Notes under the pieces: model-generated
Seen by the model: only the letters and a program-made list of their open reading frames with translations
Databases searched by the model: none
Told to the model about the DNA's origin: nothing
Program-made: the position numbers and the translations under genes
Assembly: GCA_947588955.1 (NCBI GenBank)
Contig: CANPYX010000003.1
Coordinates: forward strand, 62,001 to 126,000
Reading direction: 5' to 3'
Source: an uncultured Oscillospiraceae bacterium
GTDB taxonomy: Bacteria > Bacillota > Clostridia > Oscillospirales > Oscillospiraceae
Length of the DNA: 64,000 nt
Part shown: one piece after another, positions 49,319-57,616 of the stretch
Layout of the letters: the number at the start of each line of letters is the position of its first letter
How positions within the stretch are numbered: the first letter of the stretch is position 1

Positions 49319-50172
49319 AATATATAAGCAAGAATACCGGAGAGGTATTTGAAGACTTAGAATCAGCACGAGAAAAATATTGTGCTGAAAATGGAAAGAA
49401 GAAACTGTCCTGTTACGATTGCCCGATTTCATTGGTGAATAACGGACATAACTTGAGGTGCGATATTTTTTGCAAGGAGCGCCCTGAAGAAGCTGCCAAT
49501 CTGATGGGAGTTGAACCTGCTCGTTGCGACACTTGTAAATACGGCTCTCAATACCCAACCGCAAACTGCGAAGGCTGCGGCAGTTTCAATAACTGGGAGC
49601 CAAAGGAAGCTGATAAGGACATAAATGTCCCTGGCAAAAAAGCTCACTGGATAGATAACGGCGACAGCTATATTTGTTCCTGCTGTGGGCATGAGGTCAA
49701 CAATCCGAACAAACAGTTGTGCGGAGCCGGGAAGTGCTCCATGTGTGGAGCAAAAATGGAACATAAGGAGGTCCAAATGGGCAAACAGAATAAGCCACCG
49801 TGCGAGTGGACACTCAGGGAAGCGAAAGAATACTGCGAGGTTTTCAGGGAACGGGTTCCTTCTGGCAAGGTATGCGAGCAAGAACCCGGCTGCGTACTCC
49901 GGGAAAGAGGCATCTGTAAGATAGAAAACAAATGGCCTCACCTGTGGGACGTTTCAAGGCTCACGGAACGCGAGGCGAACATCATGAAGGCTGTAGGAGC
50001 TAAGTGGGTGAGCCTTTCGAGGAACGCAAAGAACGAGAGAGTGATACTCTGGAGAGATAAGCCGGAAAAGAGCAAGAACGGAATGTTTTACGGAGCTATC
50101 TCCATTGCCTATGTAAGCACAGACCTTTTCCCCTCTGTTAAGCCTGGAGATTGCGTAAGATTGGAGGATTAA
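49315..50172 (+). CDS. Cys-rich early protein, tandem copy 2
   Basis: A 285-residue paralogue of the preceding protein; TGGAGGAGCA precedes ATG with a 4-nt overlap. The N terminus (NTGEVFEDLESAREKYCAEN, CYDCP, RPEEAANLMGVEP) and C terminus (LTEREANIMKAVGAKWVSLS, PSVKPGDCVRLE) are shared; an extra zinc ribbon (YICSCCGHEV, CGAGKCSMCGAKM) is inserted between them. Confidence 0.72.
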   Translation: MKYISKNTGEVFEDLESAREKYCAENGKKKLSCYDCPISLVNNGHNLRCDIFCKERPEEAANLMGVEPARCDTCKYGSQYPTANCEGCGSFNNWEPKEADKDINVPGKKAHWIDNGDSYICSCCGHEVNNPNKQLCGAGKCSMCGAKMEHKEVQMGKQNKPPCEWTLREAKEYCEVFRERVPSGKVCEQEPGCVLRERGICKIENKWPHLWDVSRLTEREANIMKAVGAKWVSLSRNAKNERVILWRDKPEKSKNGMFYGAISIAYVSTDLFPSVKPGDCVRLED

Positions 50173-50174
50173 GC

Positions 50175-50429
50175 GTGGAAAAGGAGAAAGCAAGCATTTT
50201 GGCTAAGGCGCTTGGATTTGCGGCTGGCGTAGGGCTCGGATCCGGGCCTTACAGTTCATTCATGGGACTCAGAGCATCAAGGCCGAGGGAGATTGGCGGT
50301 ATGTACGTTCGGGCACGGGAAACCTGTCCCGTGTGCGGACGTACCAACGTAAATATCTACCACGACGGCAGCAGATGGCGGTGCAAACGGTGCATCGACG
50401 AGGACAGAGGTGATGCTGATGAGCGGTAA
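50175..50429 (+). CDS. Small zinc-ribbon protein
   Basis: An 84-residue protein; GTG start with TTGGAGGATTAAGC upstream. A short hydrophobic N terminus (ALGFAAGVGLGSGPYSSFMG) precedes CPVCGRTNVNIYHDGSRWRC and KRC, a four-Cys ribbon. It overlaps the next gene. Confidence 0.68.
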   Translation: MEKEKASILAKALGFAAGVGLGSGPYSSFMGLRASRPREIGGMYVRARETCPVCGRTNVNIYHDGSRWRCKRCIDEDRGDADER

Positions 50430-50700
50430 CGTGATACTTGCCCTCACCGAGAAGCTGAGACGGCTCAGGAGAAGAAAACAGGAGATACAGGACGAGGCAA
50501 AACGGAGGGTCGCAGAAATAGACGCTGAGATACAGAGCGTCCAGAAGGCCATAGACACGGCGGAAGACGCCATGAAGGACATCATTTGTCCCGTCTGCAA
50601 GGGGACGGGAGACATCAGAGTGTGCGACGCGGCCGGGTCCATGGAGGAACGTATGTGTGGCTTCTGCCATGGGACGGGCATCAAAATCACGGAGGATTAG
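50419..50700 (+). CDS. Coiled-coil protein with DnaJ-type zinc motif
   Basis: A 93-residue protein; AGAGGTGATGCTG favours ATG 50419. A basic/acidic coiled coil (LRRLRRRKQEIQDEAKRRVA) is followed by CPVCKGTGDIRVC and CGFCHGTG, the CxxCxGxG repeats of DnaJ central domains. It may act as a small thiol/zinc chaperone-like factor. Confidence 0.7.
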   Translation: MSGNVILALTEKLRRLRRRKQEIQDEAKRRVAEIDAEIQSVQKAIDTAEDAMKDIICPVCKGTGDIRVCDAAGSMEERMCGFCHGTGIKITED

Positions 50701-50702
50701 AC

Positions 50703-50969
50703 GTGTATATATACTCAAACTCACGGTTTTTCCTTGAGTGCCTTTTGCAGGTGTACCCATGGGCGAGATATGTGAGCAGAAGCAGAAAAGGGTTTCTCGG
50801 CTCACCGGGGGCCCTGAGAATACATGAACTGATGCCGGAGCCCGTAAACGCCGGAGGCTTCACTCCGGTAGGAAGATACGAGGACCTGCCCACGGAGCTT
50901 CTTGCTGAGGTCAAAGTCGGGACCGTGGTTGAAATCAAAACGCTGCTTGAGGAGCTAAGTTCTCCTTGA
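50703..50969 (+). CDS. Small early protein
   Basis: An 88-residue protein; GTG start with CGGAGGATTAGAC. Basic central part (ARYVSRSRKGFLG) and acidic end. The sequence is compositionally normal, not a shadow. No family recognised. Confidence 0.58.
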   Translation: MYIYSNSRFFLECLLQVYPWARYVSRSRKGFLGSPGALRIHELMPEPVNAGGFTPVGRYEDLPTELLAEVKVGTVVEIKTLLEELSSP

Positions 50970-51033
50970 GCGTAAAAGGTCTACTGGAGAGATGTGGGCC
51001 GTAAAATCAACAAAAAGCAAAGGAGATAGGAAA

Positions 51034-51513
51034 ATGAGCGAAATGAAAGTTAAGCTTGACGAGGGGGCCATCCTCCCTACCAGGGCGCACGACATAGACG
51101 GAGGGCTGGACCTGTACTCAATGGAGGACAAGGTAATACCCGCTGGAGGCTCTGCCACTTTCAATACGGGAGTTCACGTTGAACTTCCGAGTTTCCGTTA
51201 TGCGGAGGGATATTTCCTGGGCGGCAAATACTATGTAGAGCCAAATGCGCTTCATACCGCAGGTGTCATCATTTCCAAATCCGGGCTGAACATGAAGCGC
51301 AACATCACAAGCACCGGCCTGATAGATAAGGGCTACACGGGCCCTATCGTGGTGAAGTTGTATAACAACGGGCAGTATGACCAGTACATCCACCGTGGAG
51401 AAAAAATCAGCCAACTCGTCGTCGTACCGGTCCTCACCCCGAAGCTCGTAGTGGTTGATGAACTGGAAGAGACAGAAAGAGGAGATAACGGGTTCGGCAG
51501 TTCAGGGAGGTAA
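51034..51513 (+). CDS. dut: dUTP diphosphatase (dUTPase)
   Basis: A 159-residue trimeric-type dUTPase. Motif 1 DIDGGLDLYS (20-29), motif 3 region KSGLNMKRNITSTGLIDKGY, motif 4 RGEKISQLVVVP, and the Gly-rich C-terminal motif 5 RGDNGFGSSG are all present. It converts dUTP to dUMP, keeping uracil out of DNA and supplying dTMP synthesis. AAAGGAGATAGGAAA precedes ATG. Grouped with MazG and HD hydrolase genes in the early block. Confidence 0.92.
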   Translation: MSEMKVKLDEGAILPTRAHDIDGGLDLYSMEDKVIPAGGSATFNTGVHVELPSFRYAEGYFLGGKYYVEPNALHTAGVIISKSGLNMKRNITSTGLIDKGYTGPIVVKLYNNGQYDQYIHRGEKISQLVVVPVLTPKLVVVDELEETERGDNGFGSSGR

Positions 51514-51517
51514 GAAC

Positions 51518-51865
51518 ATGATCGAGAAGTTCTTTACTCTGAAAATCTGGGCAGAATACATTATTCCGGCCGTCGTCATTGCTATCGCGGTTGTTGGGAT
51601 ATTGGTAGTATTGGTTTGCTACCGTGTTTCCTCAATCAGGTGGAGGAGAAAAGAGAGATGGCTCAAGAATAACGGGTATATCCGATATTTGGTGAGGCCA
51701 GGTGACGATTATCAAGGAGCAATTTACGAGTGGCAGAGCAGAGATAAATCGAATAGCATCCGAGAGGATGAAGCGGAGAAAATGACGTATCGGAAATTCA
51801 TCAAAAAGATGGAACGTGATACAGAAGAAGGGGGCGAAAGCAACCTTGGTTCACCGGGAAGATAA
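51518..51865 (+). CDS. Membrane protein, single TM
   Basis: A 115-residue protein; AGGGAGGTAAGAAC precedes ATG. A TM near residues 15-37 (IPAVVIAIAVVGILVVLVCY) is followed by a basic cytoplasmic tail (RWRRKERW). No family recognised; could act on the host membrane early in infection. Confidence 0.65.
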   Translation: MIEKFFTLKIWAEYIIPAVVIAIAVVGILVVLVCYRVSSIRWRRKERWLKNNGYIRYLVRPGDDYQGAIYEWQSRDKSNSIREDEAEKMTYRKFIKKMERDTEEGGESNLGSPGR

Positions 51866-52337
51866 CACCTGCGGACAGTGTAGATCGTTCGTTCAGAAGA
51901 ACGGGGCTTACGGGGAATGCCTGAAGAGGAAGTATATCATGGACAGGAGAACCGGGAAGCCCACTGACTTTCCGTTTGTACCGTCCAGGGGGAGAAGGGC
52001 CTGTGTAAAGGATTTTGAGATGCGCTACGATCTGGAAAAGGACGCAGCGGAAATCCTTAAAAATGGTCCGTTAAACCTGCTTGAGAAACAGATGGAGAGC
52101 TTTTTCGACGATTGCTGGTCAGCCTTCAAGAAAGCGCTTGATGATGTTTGCAACAACGTCCCGGAGATTATGAATGACAGCAAGAACGTTACCTGGGTAG
52201 AAACAAGAGACGGAAGAAAAGTGGATATTTTCTACAGGGAAAAACGGCTCGCCTCCATTGAAGCGGACTTAGACTTGGGGATTATCAAGTACGACTTTTG
52301 CAGATACAACGAGGAAGGCGGAGACACCAATGGCTGA
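51846..52337 (+). CDS. Early protein with Cys cluster
   Basis: A 163-residue protein starting at TTG 51846 (GAAGGGGG 11 nt upstream; GTG 51816 is the alternative). CGQCRSF and GACL-like ECLKRK and RRACVKDF give a zinc-like N terminus, then a helical body (ESFFDDCWSAFKKALDDVCN). It overlaps the membrane-protein gene by 20 nt. Confidence 0.58.
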   Translation: MVHREDNTCGQCRSFVQKNGAYGECLKRKYIMDRRTGKPTDFPFVPSRGRRACVKDFEMRYDLEKDAAEILKNGPLNLLEKQMESFFDDCWSAFKKALDDVCNNVPEIMNDSKNVTWVETRDGRKVDIFYREKRLASIEADLDLGIIKYDFCRYNEEGGDTNG

Positions 52338-52926
52338 GAGCATAGAAAATCCGCAAATGCTTTTGGATAAAAAGTCCGTTATGCGTACACTCAGGAGCTT
52401 ACTCGCGTCCTCCGATTTTGCGGTCAAAGAGTACGCAAAAGACCGAGACAAGAAACGGTTTTGGGAGGCCCACATGGAAGGCGTTAGAAGCGCCATAAAC
52501 CAGATTGAGGACCTTCCAGTCATAACGGAAGATAAAGCGCCTTACAGAAGAGTCAAAGTCACTTTTGCAATGAGACGAGATTGCCCGATGAGACACCCTG
52601 ATAATGGGAACTGTACTGTCGCCGGTGGCTTCTGCACAGCGGTATCGGACCAGATGTGCGAAGCGTTACAGAACGCTTACCATACTGGCTCTTATGACAC
52701 GTTTACGAATATTAAAAGCGAAGCATACGAACCACTTACGCTCAAGGAACTCGAAAATATGCTCGGAGAAAAGGTTTGGGTCATGCCCCCAGGAGATCCC
52801 GGCTACGGCAGATGGGCAGTTGTAGGGGGAGTTGACTTTGAGGAGAACAAGTTAATCCTCGTAGATGACTTCTCATGCTGCGACTACGGGGAGGTTTGGG
52901 TGGCATACAGAAAAAGAATAAGATAG
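52330..52926 (+). CDS. Early protein with LT-EL-M-G-PVW module, copy 3
   Basis: A 198-residue protein. Helical N terminus, a Cys-containing middle (RRDCPMRHPDNGNC, VAGGFC), then PLTLKELENMLGEKVWVMPP and a VWVAYRKR end. GGCGGAGACACCA precedes ATG with an 8-nt overlap. Same C-terminal module as the 46.7-kb genes. Confidence 0.68.
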   Translation: MAESIENPQMLLDKKSVMRTLRSLLASSDFAVKEYAKDRDKKRFWEAHMEGVRSAINQIEDLPVITEDKAPYRRVKVTFAMRRDCPMRHPDNGNCTVAGGFCTAVSDQMCEALQNAYHTGSYDTFTNIKSEAYEPLTLKELENMLGEKVWVMPPGDPGYGRWAVVGGVDFEENKLILVDDFSCCDYGEVWVAYRKRIR

Positions 52927-52943
52927 GGTAAGAACAGGAGGTA

Positions 52944-53192
52944 ATGATGGGAAACGAAAACAATGCTCCTCTCACCATAGAGCAACTTATGAATATGGTC
53001 GGCAAGCCCGTTTTCGTTGTTACGAAAGAACGGGCTGAATGGTGCTTACTGCACAGCTTCGACAAAGACGAGGCTGCCTGGAGGAGCTTCATCGTCACGC
53101 GGAGAACCGCCGAGAAGAAGTCTCTGCTTTTCAGGGAGTGCGGTAAGGAGTGGAAGGCTTATCTTTCACCACCCGTTGTCGTTATGGCGTAA
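52944..53192 (+). CDS. Early protein with LT-EL-M-G-PVW module, copy 4
   Basis: An 82-residue protein that is essentially the module alone (PLTIEQLMNMVGKPVFVVTK, then WKAYLSPP). ACAGGAGGTA precedes ATG 52944/52947. It shows that the module can stand by itself. Confidence 0.68.
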   Translation: MMGNENNAPLTIEQLMNMVGKPVFVVTKERAEWCLLHSFDKDEAAWRSFIVTRRTAEKKSLLFRECGKEWKAYLSPPVVVMA

Positions 53193-53202
53193 GGAGGGAA
53201 AG

Positions 53203-53472
53203 ATGGCAATACGGATTTTCTCGGACAAGCCCGTTGAGGATTGGGCAGCGTTCGCTATGGAGACGGTGCAGCTCCTCGAAGAGCGGAAAGTTCGGGGTAT
53301 GGCTATTGTGGCCCTTCTCGACCAAGACGGCGAAAACAATGACCAAGCTATTCTCGGTTATCACAACATGGGGCTCAGTGACAAAGAGGAGGCCATTATG
53401 CTCATTCACGCAGACGTGGTTAAAGCCATTGTCAAGGCCAATCTCAAAGACTGGCTCGACGAGCTCGAATAA
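53203..53472 (+). CDS. Small early protein
   Basis: An 89-residue protein (DWAAFAMETVQLLEERKVRG, ALLDQDGENNDQAILGYHNM) with an alpha/beta pattern. AAGGAGGGAAAG precedes ATG. No family recognised. Confidence 0.66.
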   Translation: MAIRIFSDKPVEDWAAFAMETVQLLEERKVRGMAIVALLDQDGENNDQAILGYHNMGLSDKEEAIMLIHADVVKAIVKANLKDWLDELE

Positions 53473-53487
53473 GAGACAGGAGGAAAA

Positions 53488-53949
53488 ATGAAAAGACAAG
53501 TGTTTTGCGATAAGCCGGTGAACTTCAACTTTGAAGAGCGGGAGAAAACACTTACCGAATGGACGAAAGAGATATACGAGAACGCCAAGGAACACGGCTG
53601 GTACGATGAGCCGGTCGAACTCCCGGAGGCCATAGCCCTTATCCATTCGGAGCTTTCGGAAGCCCTTGCGGAGTACAGGATGAAGAGGCCGGACATCTAC
53701 TATGAGTGCAAAGGCAGCGGAGAGCCTTGCACAAAAGACAGCGGCAAGATGTGCGTCGATGATGATATTTGTCAAGAAAAAGGGCTCAAAGGCGACACGC
53801 CGGAGGGCGTAGCCATAGAACTTGCGGACGCTATAATGCGGATCCTGAGCTACTGCGGTTACGCCGGCATCGACATCGAGAAGGCCATCAGCATAAAGCA
53901 CAGATATAACCGCAAGCGGCCGTACAGACACGGGGGAAAGATGATATGA
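53488..53949 (+). CDS. MazG-like NTP pyrophosphohydrolase
   Basis: A 153-residue protein with the MazG-like metal-binding pattern: PEAIALIHSELSEALAEYR (E-x2-E type) and GVAIELADAIMRILSYC (E-x2-D), ending in KHRYNRKRPYRHGGK, typical of phage members. Such enzymes cleave NTPs/dNTPs and some counter (p)ppGpp-type signalling. A Cys-rich insert (CKGSGEPCTKDSGKMC) is unusual. AGGAGGAAAA precedes ATG. Confidence 0.85.
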   Translation: MKRQVFCDKPVNFNFEEREKTLTEWTKEIYENAKEHGWYDEPVELPEAIALIHSELSEALAEYRMKRPDIYYECKGSGEPCTKDSGKMCVDDDICQEKGLKGDTPEGVAIELADAIMRILSYCGYAGIDIEKAISIKHRYNRKRPYRHGGKMI

Positions 53950-54773
53950 CACCGGATGTCAAGGTCACGTCAACAGACATAAAGAGGGCCCTTGCGGACA
54001 AGCACTACAAGGACTTCTTTATGACCGAAGTTAAGAGCGGCCCCACCTATCTTCGCGCAACTGGTGGGCTAAGAATACTGGACGGTCTTGCCATCAGAAA
54101 GAGCTGGACTGACCCGTGCTTCACCGGCTATGAGGTGAAAATCAGCCGTGGGGACTTCCTAAGAGACGCCAAGTTCTACACATACGAAGAACTTGTCAAC
54201 TGCCTCTACATAGTATGTCCGAAAGGCATGATCGACAGGACAGAACTCCCAGATTCGATGGGCCTCATGTGGTATGACCCGGAAAAGCGTTCGATTACCA
54301 CAAAAAAGAAAGCGATATACAGGAAGATAGACTATAGCCCTGAATTGCTCCTGTATATCATCTTTTCCCGCCTTGACAGCGACAGATACCCGTTCTTTGG
54401 AGACAAGACGGAATACTTCAAGGCGTTCCTTGAGGGCAAGCGTGAGTGCCGGGATTTGGGGAGGGATGTCAGTTCAAAGCTCATTCAGGAAAACGCTCGG
54501 CTCGAACAAGAGGTTGCGTCGGCCAAACGATTTGAGTCCAACAGGCAGGAGTACAAAAGGCTCCTCGAAGTCATGAGTCGGTACGGGATAATTGGCTGGT
54601 CGGGAGATTCGAGGGTGAAAGCCCTTGATAAGGCACTTAGTAATGGAGGAGCCGTAGACCTTTCGAAAATAAAAAATGACCTCCAAAGGACCATCAATTA
54701 TATAGACCTTGTGGAAAAAACGGTCGCAGAAGCGGCTAAAAATAAAGGAGAGGATGCAACATGGACCGATTGA
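53946..54773 (+). CDS. MmcB-like PD-(D/E)XK protein
   Basis: A 275-residue protein overlapping MazG by 4 nt. RILDGLAIRKSW ... GYEVKISRGDF gives D-x(n)-E-x-K, the PD-(D/E)XK core in the MmcB-like DNA-repair family (DF...D-K-E-x-Y). The C-terminal 100 residues form a long coiled coil (KLIQENARLEQEVASAKRFE). Likely DNA-processing nuclease or binding protein used in replication or recombination. Confidence 0.72.
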   Translation: MTPDVKVTSTDIKRALADKHYKDFFMTEVKSGPTYLRATGGLRILDGLAIRKSWTDPCFTGYEVKISRGDFLRDAKFYTYEELVNCLYIVCPKGMIDRTELPDSMGLMWYDPEKRSITTKKKAIYRKIDYSPELLLYIIFSRLDSDRYPFFGDKTEYFKAFLEGKRECRDLGRDVSSKLIQENARLEQEVASAKRFESNRQEYKRLLEVMSRYGIIGWSGDSRVKALDKALSNGGAVDLSKIKNDLQRTINYIDLVEKTVAEAAKNKGEDATWTD

Positions 54774-55210
54774 CAACAGATAAGCCGAGAGGAAACTTCC
54801 AGACCATGCTGAACTTCGTACACAGCAAGGACGGGCTCGCCTACATAGCCTACGGCGACGAGAGCGGGAACCCCGTCCCGTTGACAGAGTGGGCCAAGAA
54901 CCAGTGTGAGGACCGAAACTGCACGTTTCCTGAAAACGCCACGCCTGAGCAAATCGACGACTGCATTTGCGACTGCGCCTATGGAGACTATGACTGCCCC
55001 GTGTTCCTCGCGTACACGTTCGCTTGCCAAGCTTGCCACCTCAGGGACCGGTTGAAGATGTACGAAGACGTACTTTTCGACAAAGACGGCAAGGAGATAT
55101 TTACGCTCGAAGATATGAAGAGCGCTGCGGAAGACCTACAGAATTGGGAGAAAAAGACCGCAACGGCCCATAACGGAGGAACAGACGGTGAAGAATCTGA
55201 AGGAACTTGA
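54761..55210 (+). CDS. Early Cys-rich hypothetical protein
   Basis: A 149-residue protein with nine Cys (CEDRNC, CICDCAYGDYDC, CQACH), likely metal binding, and a helical acidic tail. AAAGGAGAGGATGCAAC precedes ATG; it overlaps both neighbours. No family recognised. Confidence 0.65.
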   Translation: MDRLTTDKPRGNFQTMLNFVHSKDGLAYIAYGDESGNPVPLTEWAKNQCEDRNCTFPENATPEQIDDCICDCAYGDYDCPVFLAYTFACQACHLRDRLKMYEDVLFDKDGKEIFTLEDMKSAAEDLQNWEKKTATAHNGGTDGEESEGT

Positions 55211-55553
55211 CGCCTATAGGCAGAAGGACATAGAACTCGGCTTTTGGGGAACATCCGGTGACAGCGGGAACGGCTGTTTCAAAGTTTTTGTTAAAGGAAA
55301 GTCGTTTTTCGTGATAGCAACCTCCGAGGGCGGATGGGACCACGTAAGCGTTTCACCTTGCAGCAAAAGTAGAAAGAGCTGTCCGACATGGGAAGAAATG
55401 TGCGCCATAAAGGATATGTTCTTCAGCAAGGAAGAAGAGGCTGTTGAATATCACCCGAAGGAGAGCCAGTATGTAAACAACTACGAATACTGCCTCCACA
55501 TCTGGAGGCCGACGGTAGAAAAGCTCCCGACGCCGCCGAAGTATTTCGTATGA
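55188..55553 (+). CDS. DUF7694-like small protein
   Basis: A 121-residue protein; GTG after CGGAGGAACAGACG. FFVIATSEGGWDHVSVSPCS, PTWEEMCAIKDMFFSKEEEA and CLHIWRPTVEKLPTPP are the conserved blocks of this phage family. Function unknown but the domain is recurrent in phage early regions. Confidence 0.75.
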   Translation: MKNLKELDAYRQKDIELGFWGTSGDSGNGCFKVFVKGKSFFVIATSEGGWDHVSVSPCSKSRKSCPTWEEMCAIKDMFFSKEEEAVEYHPKESQYVNNYEYCLHIWRPTVEKLPTPPKYFV

Positions 55554-55583
55554 AAGGCAAATATCTTTTCAGGAGGTGACAGC

Positions 55584-56132
55584 GTGACAGACAAAGAGCG
55601 AATTTTGATAATGCTCGTGCAGACGATTTACCACAAGTCAATGTATAACGTCGCCGCCGTGCAATCATGGAGGGACATGAACCAAGGATTTTTGTTCGGG
55701 GAAAGAGAACTCAACGTAGGGGATCTGGTCGTTGCGGTTACATCCTTCACCCCGAATGATTTCCTCGTAGGGTTCTACATGGGCCCTCCTGTAGAAGGAG
55801 CGGTTGGAGCCACAATCAGGGAGATAGGGACAGATAGGCTCTGCAACTACACAAACGAGACTTTCCTGAAGATAGATAAGGACCTGATTGGCTATGAAAT
55901 CCTCGAAGGCACTCAGTATGAGGTTTATCAAAAGGCCCTAAAAGCCTTTAAGAACCTCAGACCGATACGGTTCCACTCTATCGACTTTGACGGTAAGATA
56001 TGCCACGTCAAGTTCAGGAAGATGTTCTCGAACAAGGAGATTAGGGGCATCTCGTTCAAATACTCAAAGAAGACCACAATAAAAAGCATCGAGAATGAAA
56101 TCAAAAAGGCATTATCGGAGGTGACACAATGA
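55584..56132 (+). CDS. Early hypothetical protein
   Basis: A 182-residue protein; GTG after CAGGAGGTGACAGC. It starts with a helix, then LNVGDLVVAVTSFTPNDFLV, a beta-barrel-like region, and a basic tail with KYSKKTTIKSIENEI. Overlaps the next gene by 4 nt. No family recognised. Confidence 0.65.
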   Translation: MTDKERILIMLVQTIYHKSMYNVAAVQSWRDMNQGFLFGERELNVGDLVVAVTSFTPNDFLVGFYMGPPVEGAVGATIREIGTDRLCNYTNETFLKIDKDLIGYEILEGTQYEVYQKALKAFKNLRPIRFHSIDFDGKICHVKFRKMFSNKEIRGISFKYSKKTTIKSIENEIKKALSEVTQ

Positions 56133-56347
56133 GATATACGGTACTCGGCAACACCCAAGTTACGGTGAGCGTCGAAGTCGAGGCTGACGATCCGGCTGAG
56201 GCAATGCAGAAAGCCAAGCGTAAGTTTAAGGGCGTGAAAGCCTACGCAGGAAACGGCGGGACCGATAAGCTCATAGGAGTTGAAGGCCTCGGAGAAACAA
56301 TAGCTGCCGATGAGCCGGTCGTCTTTGACGACTGCATCGAAAGCTGA
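56129..56347 (+). CDS. Small early protein
   Basis: A 72-residue protein (YTVLGNTQVTVSVEVEADDP, AEAMQKAKRKF), a beta-alpha unit like DpnD/PcfM-type small proteins. GGAGGTGACACA precedes ATG. Weak family resemblance only. Confidence 0.62.
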   Translation: MRYTVLGNTQVTVSVEVEADDPAEAMQKAKRKFKGVKAYAGNGGTDKLIGVEGLGETIAADEPVVFDDCIES

Positions 56348-56362
56348 AATAGGAGGTAAAAA

Positions 56363-57019
56363 ATGATAGAGAAAGAGCAGTTCCTTGAAATCTACAACGG
56401 GAACATAAAGAGGCCAGGAGCCAGTGAACTCCTGAAATGGCTCGAAAAGAGCGACTTCTTTGAGGCTCCGGCGAGCACCAAGTATCACCTGTCAAGACCC
56501 GGCGGCCTCGTAAAGCACAGCATCAACGTCTACGACAGGTACAAGAGCCTCTTATGGGACGAGAAAGTTCGGCTCCAGGGCCCGGACGCAGAACTCAACG
56601 CAGAAGAGGAAGAGTCGGCTGCTATTTGCGCCCTTCTCCACGATATTTGCAAGGTCGGCGTCTATCAGAAGAAGCCCAAGAACCAGAAGACATACGATAA
56701 AGAAAAGATCGCCACTGCCCCTCCGTATCAGGTCAAGCACGACGAGCTCGGAGACTTCATTTGGGAGAGCGTCATGGGGTACGAGTTTGACGATCAGATG
56801 CCGTATGGTCACGGTGAAAAGAGCGTCTACATCGTTTCCGGCTATATGAAGCTCAAACGTGAGGAGGCCATGGCAATCAGGTGGCACATGGGGGCCTGTC
56901 AGGATGGGGAGAAAAACGAGGCAATGAAAGCCTTTAGCATCTACCCGAACGCCTTGCTCCTGCACATAGCGGACATGATGGCTACCTGCATCGACGAATC
57001 GGAGGTGAAAGCGAAATGA
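56363..57019 (+). CDS. HD-domain phosphohydrolase
   Basis: A 218-residue protein with H52 (GGLVKHSINVY), H93-D94 (CALLHDICKVGVY), a later RWHMGACQ His and LLLHIADMMAT Asp: the HD metal-binding set. Such phage enzymes hydrolyse nucleotides or cyclic nucleotides. TAGGAGGTAAAAA precedes ATG. Next to a HAD-type gene, suggesting nucleotide turnover. Confidence 0.85.
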   Translation: MIEKEQFLEIYNGNIKRPGASELLKWLEKSDFFEAPASTKYHLSRPGGLVKHSINVYDRYKSLLWDEKVRLQGPDAELNAEEEESAAICALLHDICKVGVYQKKPKNQKTYDKEKIATAPPYQVKHDELGDFIWESVMGYEFDDQMPYGHGEKSVYIVSGYMKLKREEAMAIRWHMGACQDGEKNEAMKAFSIYPNALLLHIADMMATCIDESEVKAK

Positions 57020-57594
57020 GCTACAAACCCACCGTTTGCTTCGATTTTGACGGCGTCATAAATAGCCATAAGAGCGGTTTCCTTGGAGTTACCTGCATCC
57101 CGGACCCTCCCGTAGAAGGGATTAGTGAGGCCATAAATGAGCTTCGAGACAGCGGCTACTTTGTAGTGGTCCAGTCTACAAGATGCTCTACGCCGGCGGG
57201 GGAAAAGGCTGTTAGGGACTACCTCTCCGAAAACGGCATAGTGGTTGATGATGTCAAGTCCACAAAGCCTCCTGCCCTCTGTTATATAGACGACAGGGCT
57301 GTATGCTTCAAGGGGGATGCCTCAACCCTTTTGGAACAGGTGAGGAATTTCAAGCCATGGACGGCTGGAACACAAGTGAACGATGAGCCAGTCAAAGCAT
57401 TACGCCCCTGTAAGGCGGCGACGTGGGTGAAAAACGAGAAGAAGGAAGTGACAGGGAGGTTCCACAGGTGGGCATCTGACTACCAGGAGTTTGAAGATGG
57501 GCCGGGGAACTTCACAGTCGCACTTGTCGAGACGGACGATGGGAAGATAGTGGCTTGTGCTGCCGAAACCGTCCAGTTCCTTGACAGAGGTTGA
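57016..57594 (+). CDS. HAD-superfamily phosphatase-like protein
   Basis: A 192-residue protein overlapping the HD gene by 4 nt. D10-x-D12 in CFDFDGVIN, the VVQSTRC motif and ALCYIDDRAV form the HAD core (residues 1-115), as in phage 5'-nucleotidase or polynucleotide-phosphatase proteins. The C-terminal 65 residues (GRFHRWASDYQEFEDGPGNF) are a separate small domain. Substrate unknown. Confidence 0.82.
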   Translation: MSYKPTVCFDFDGVINSHKSGFLGVTCIPDPPVEGISEAINELRDSGYFVVVQSTRCSTPAGEKAVRDYLSENGIVVDDVKSTKPPALCYIDDRAVCFKGDASTLLEQVRNFKPWTAGTQVNDEPVKALRPCKAATWVKNEKKEVTGRFHRWASDYQEFEDGPGNFTVALVETDDGKIVACAAETVQFLDRG

Positions 57595-57616
57595 TTTGCG
57601 TTAAGGGGGATAAGAA

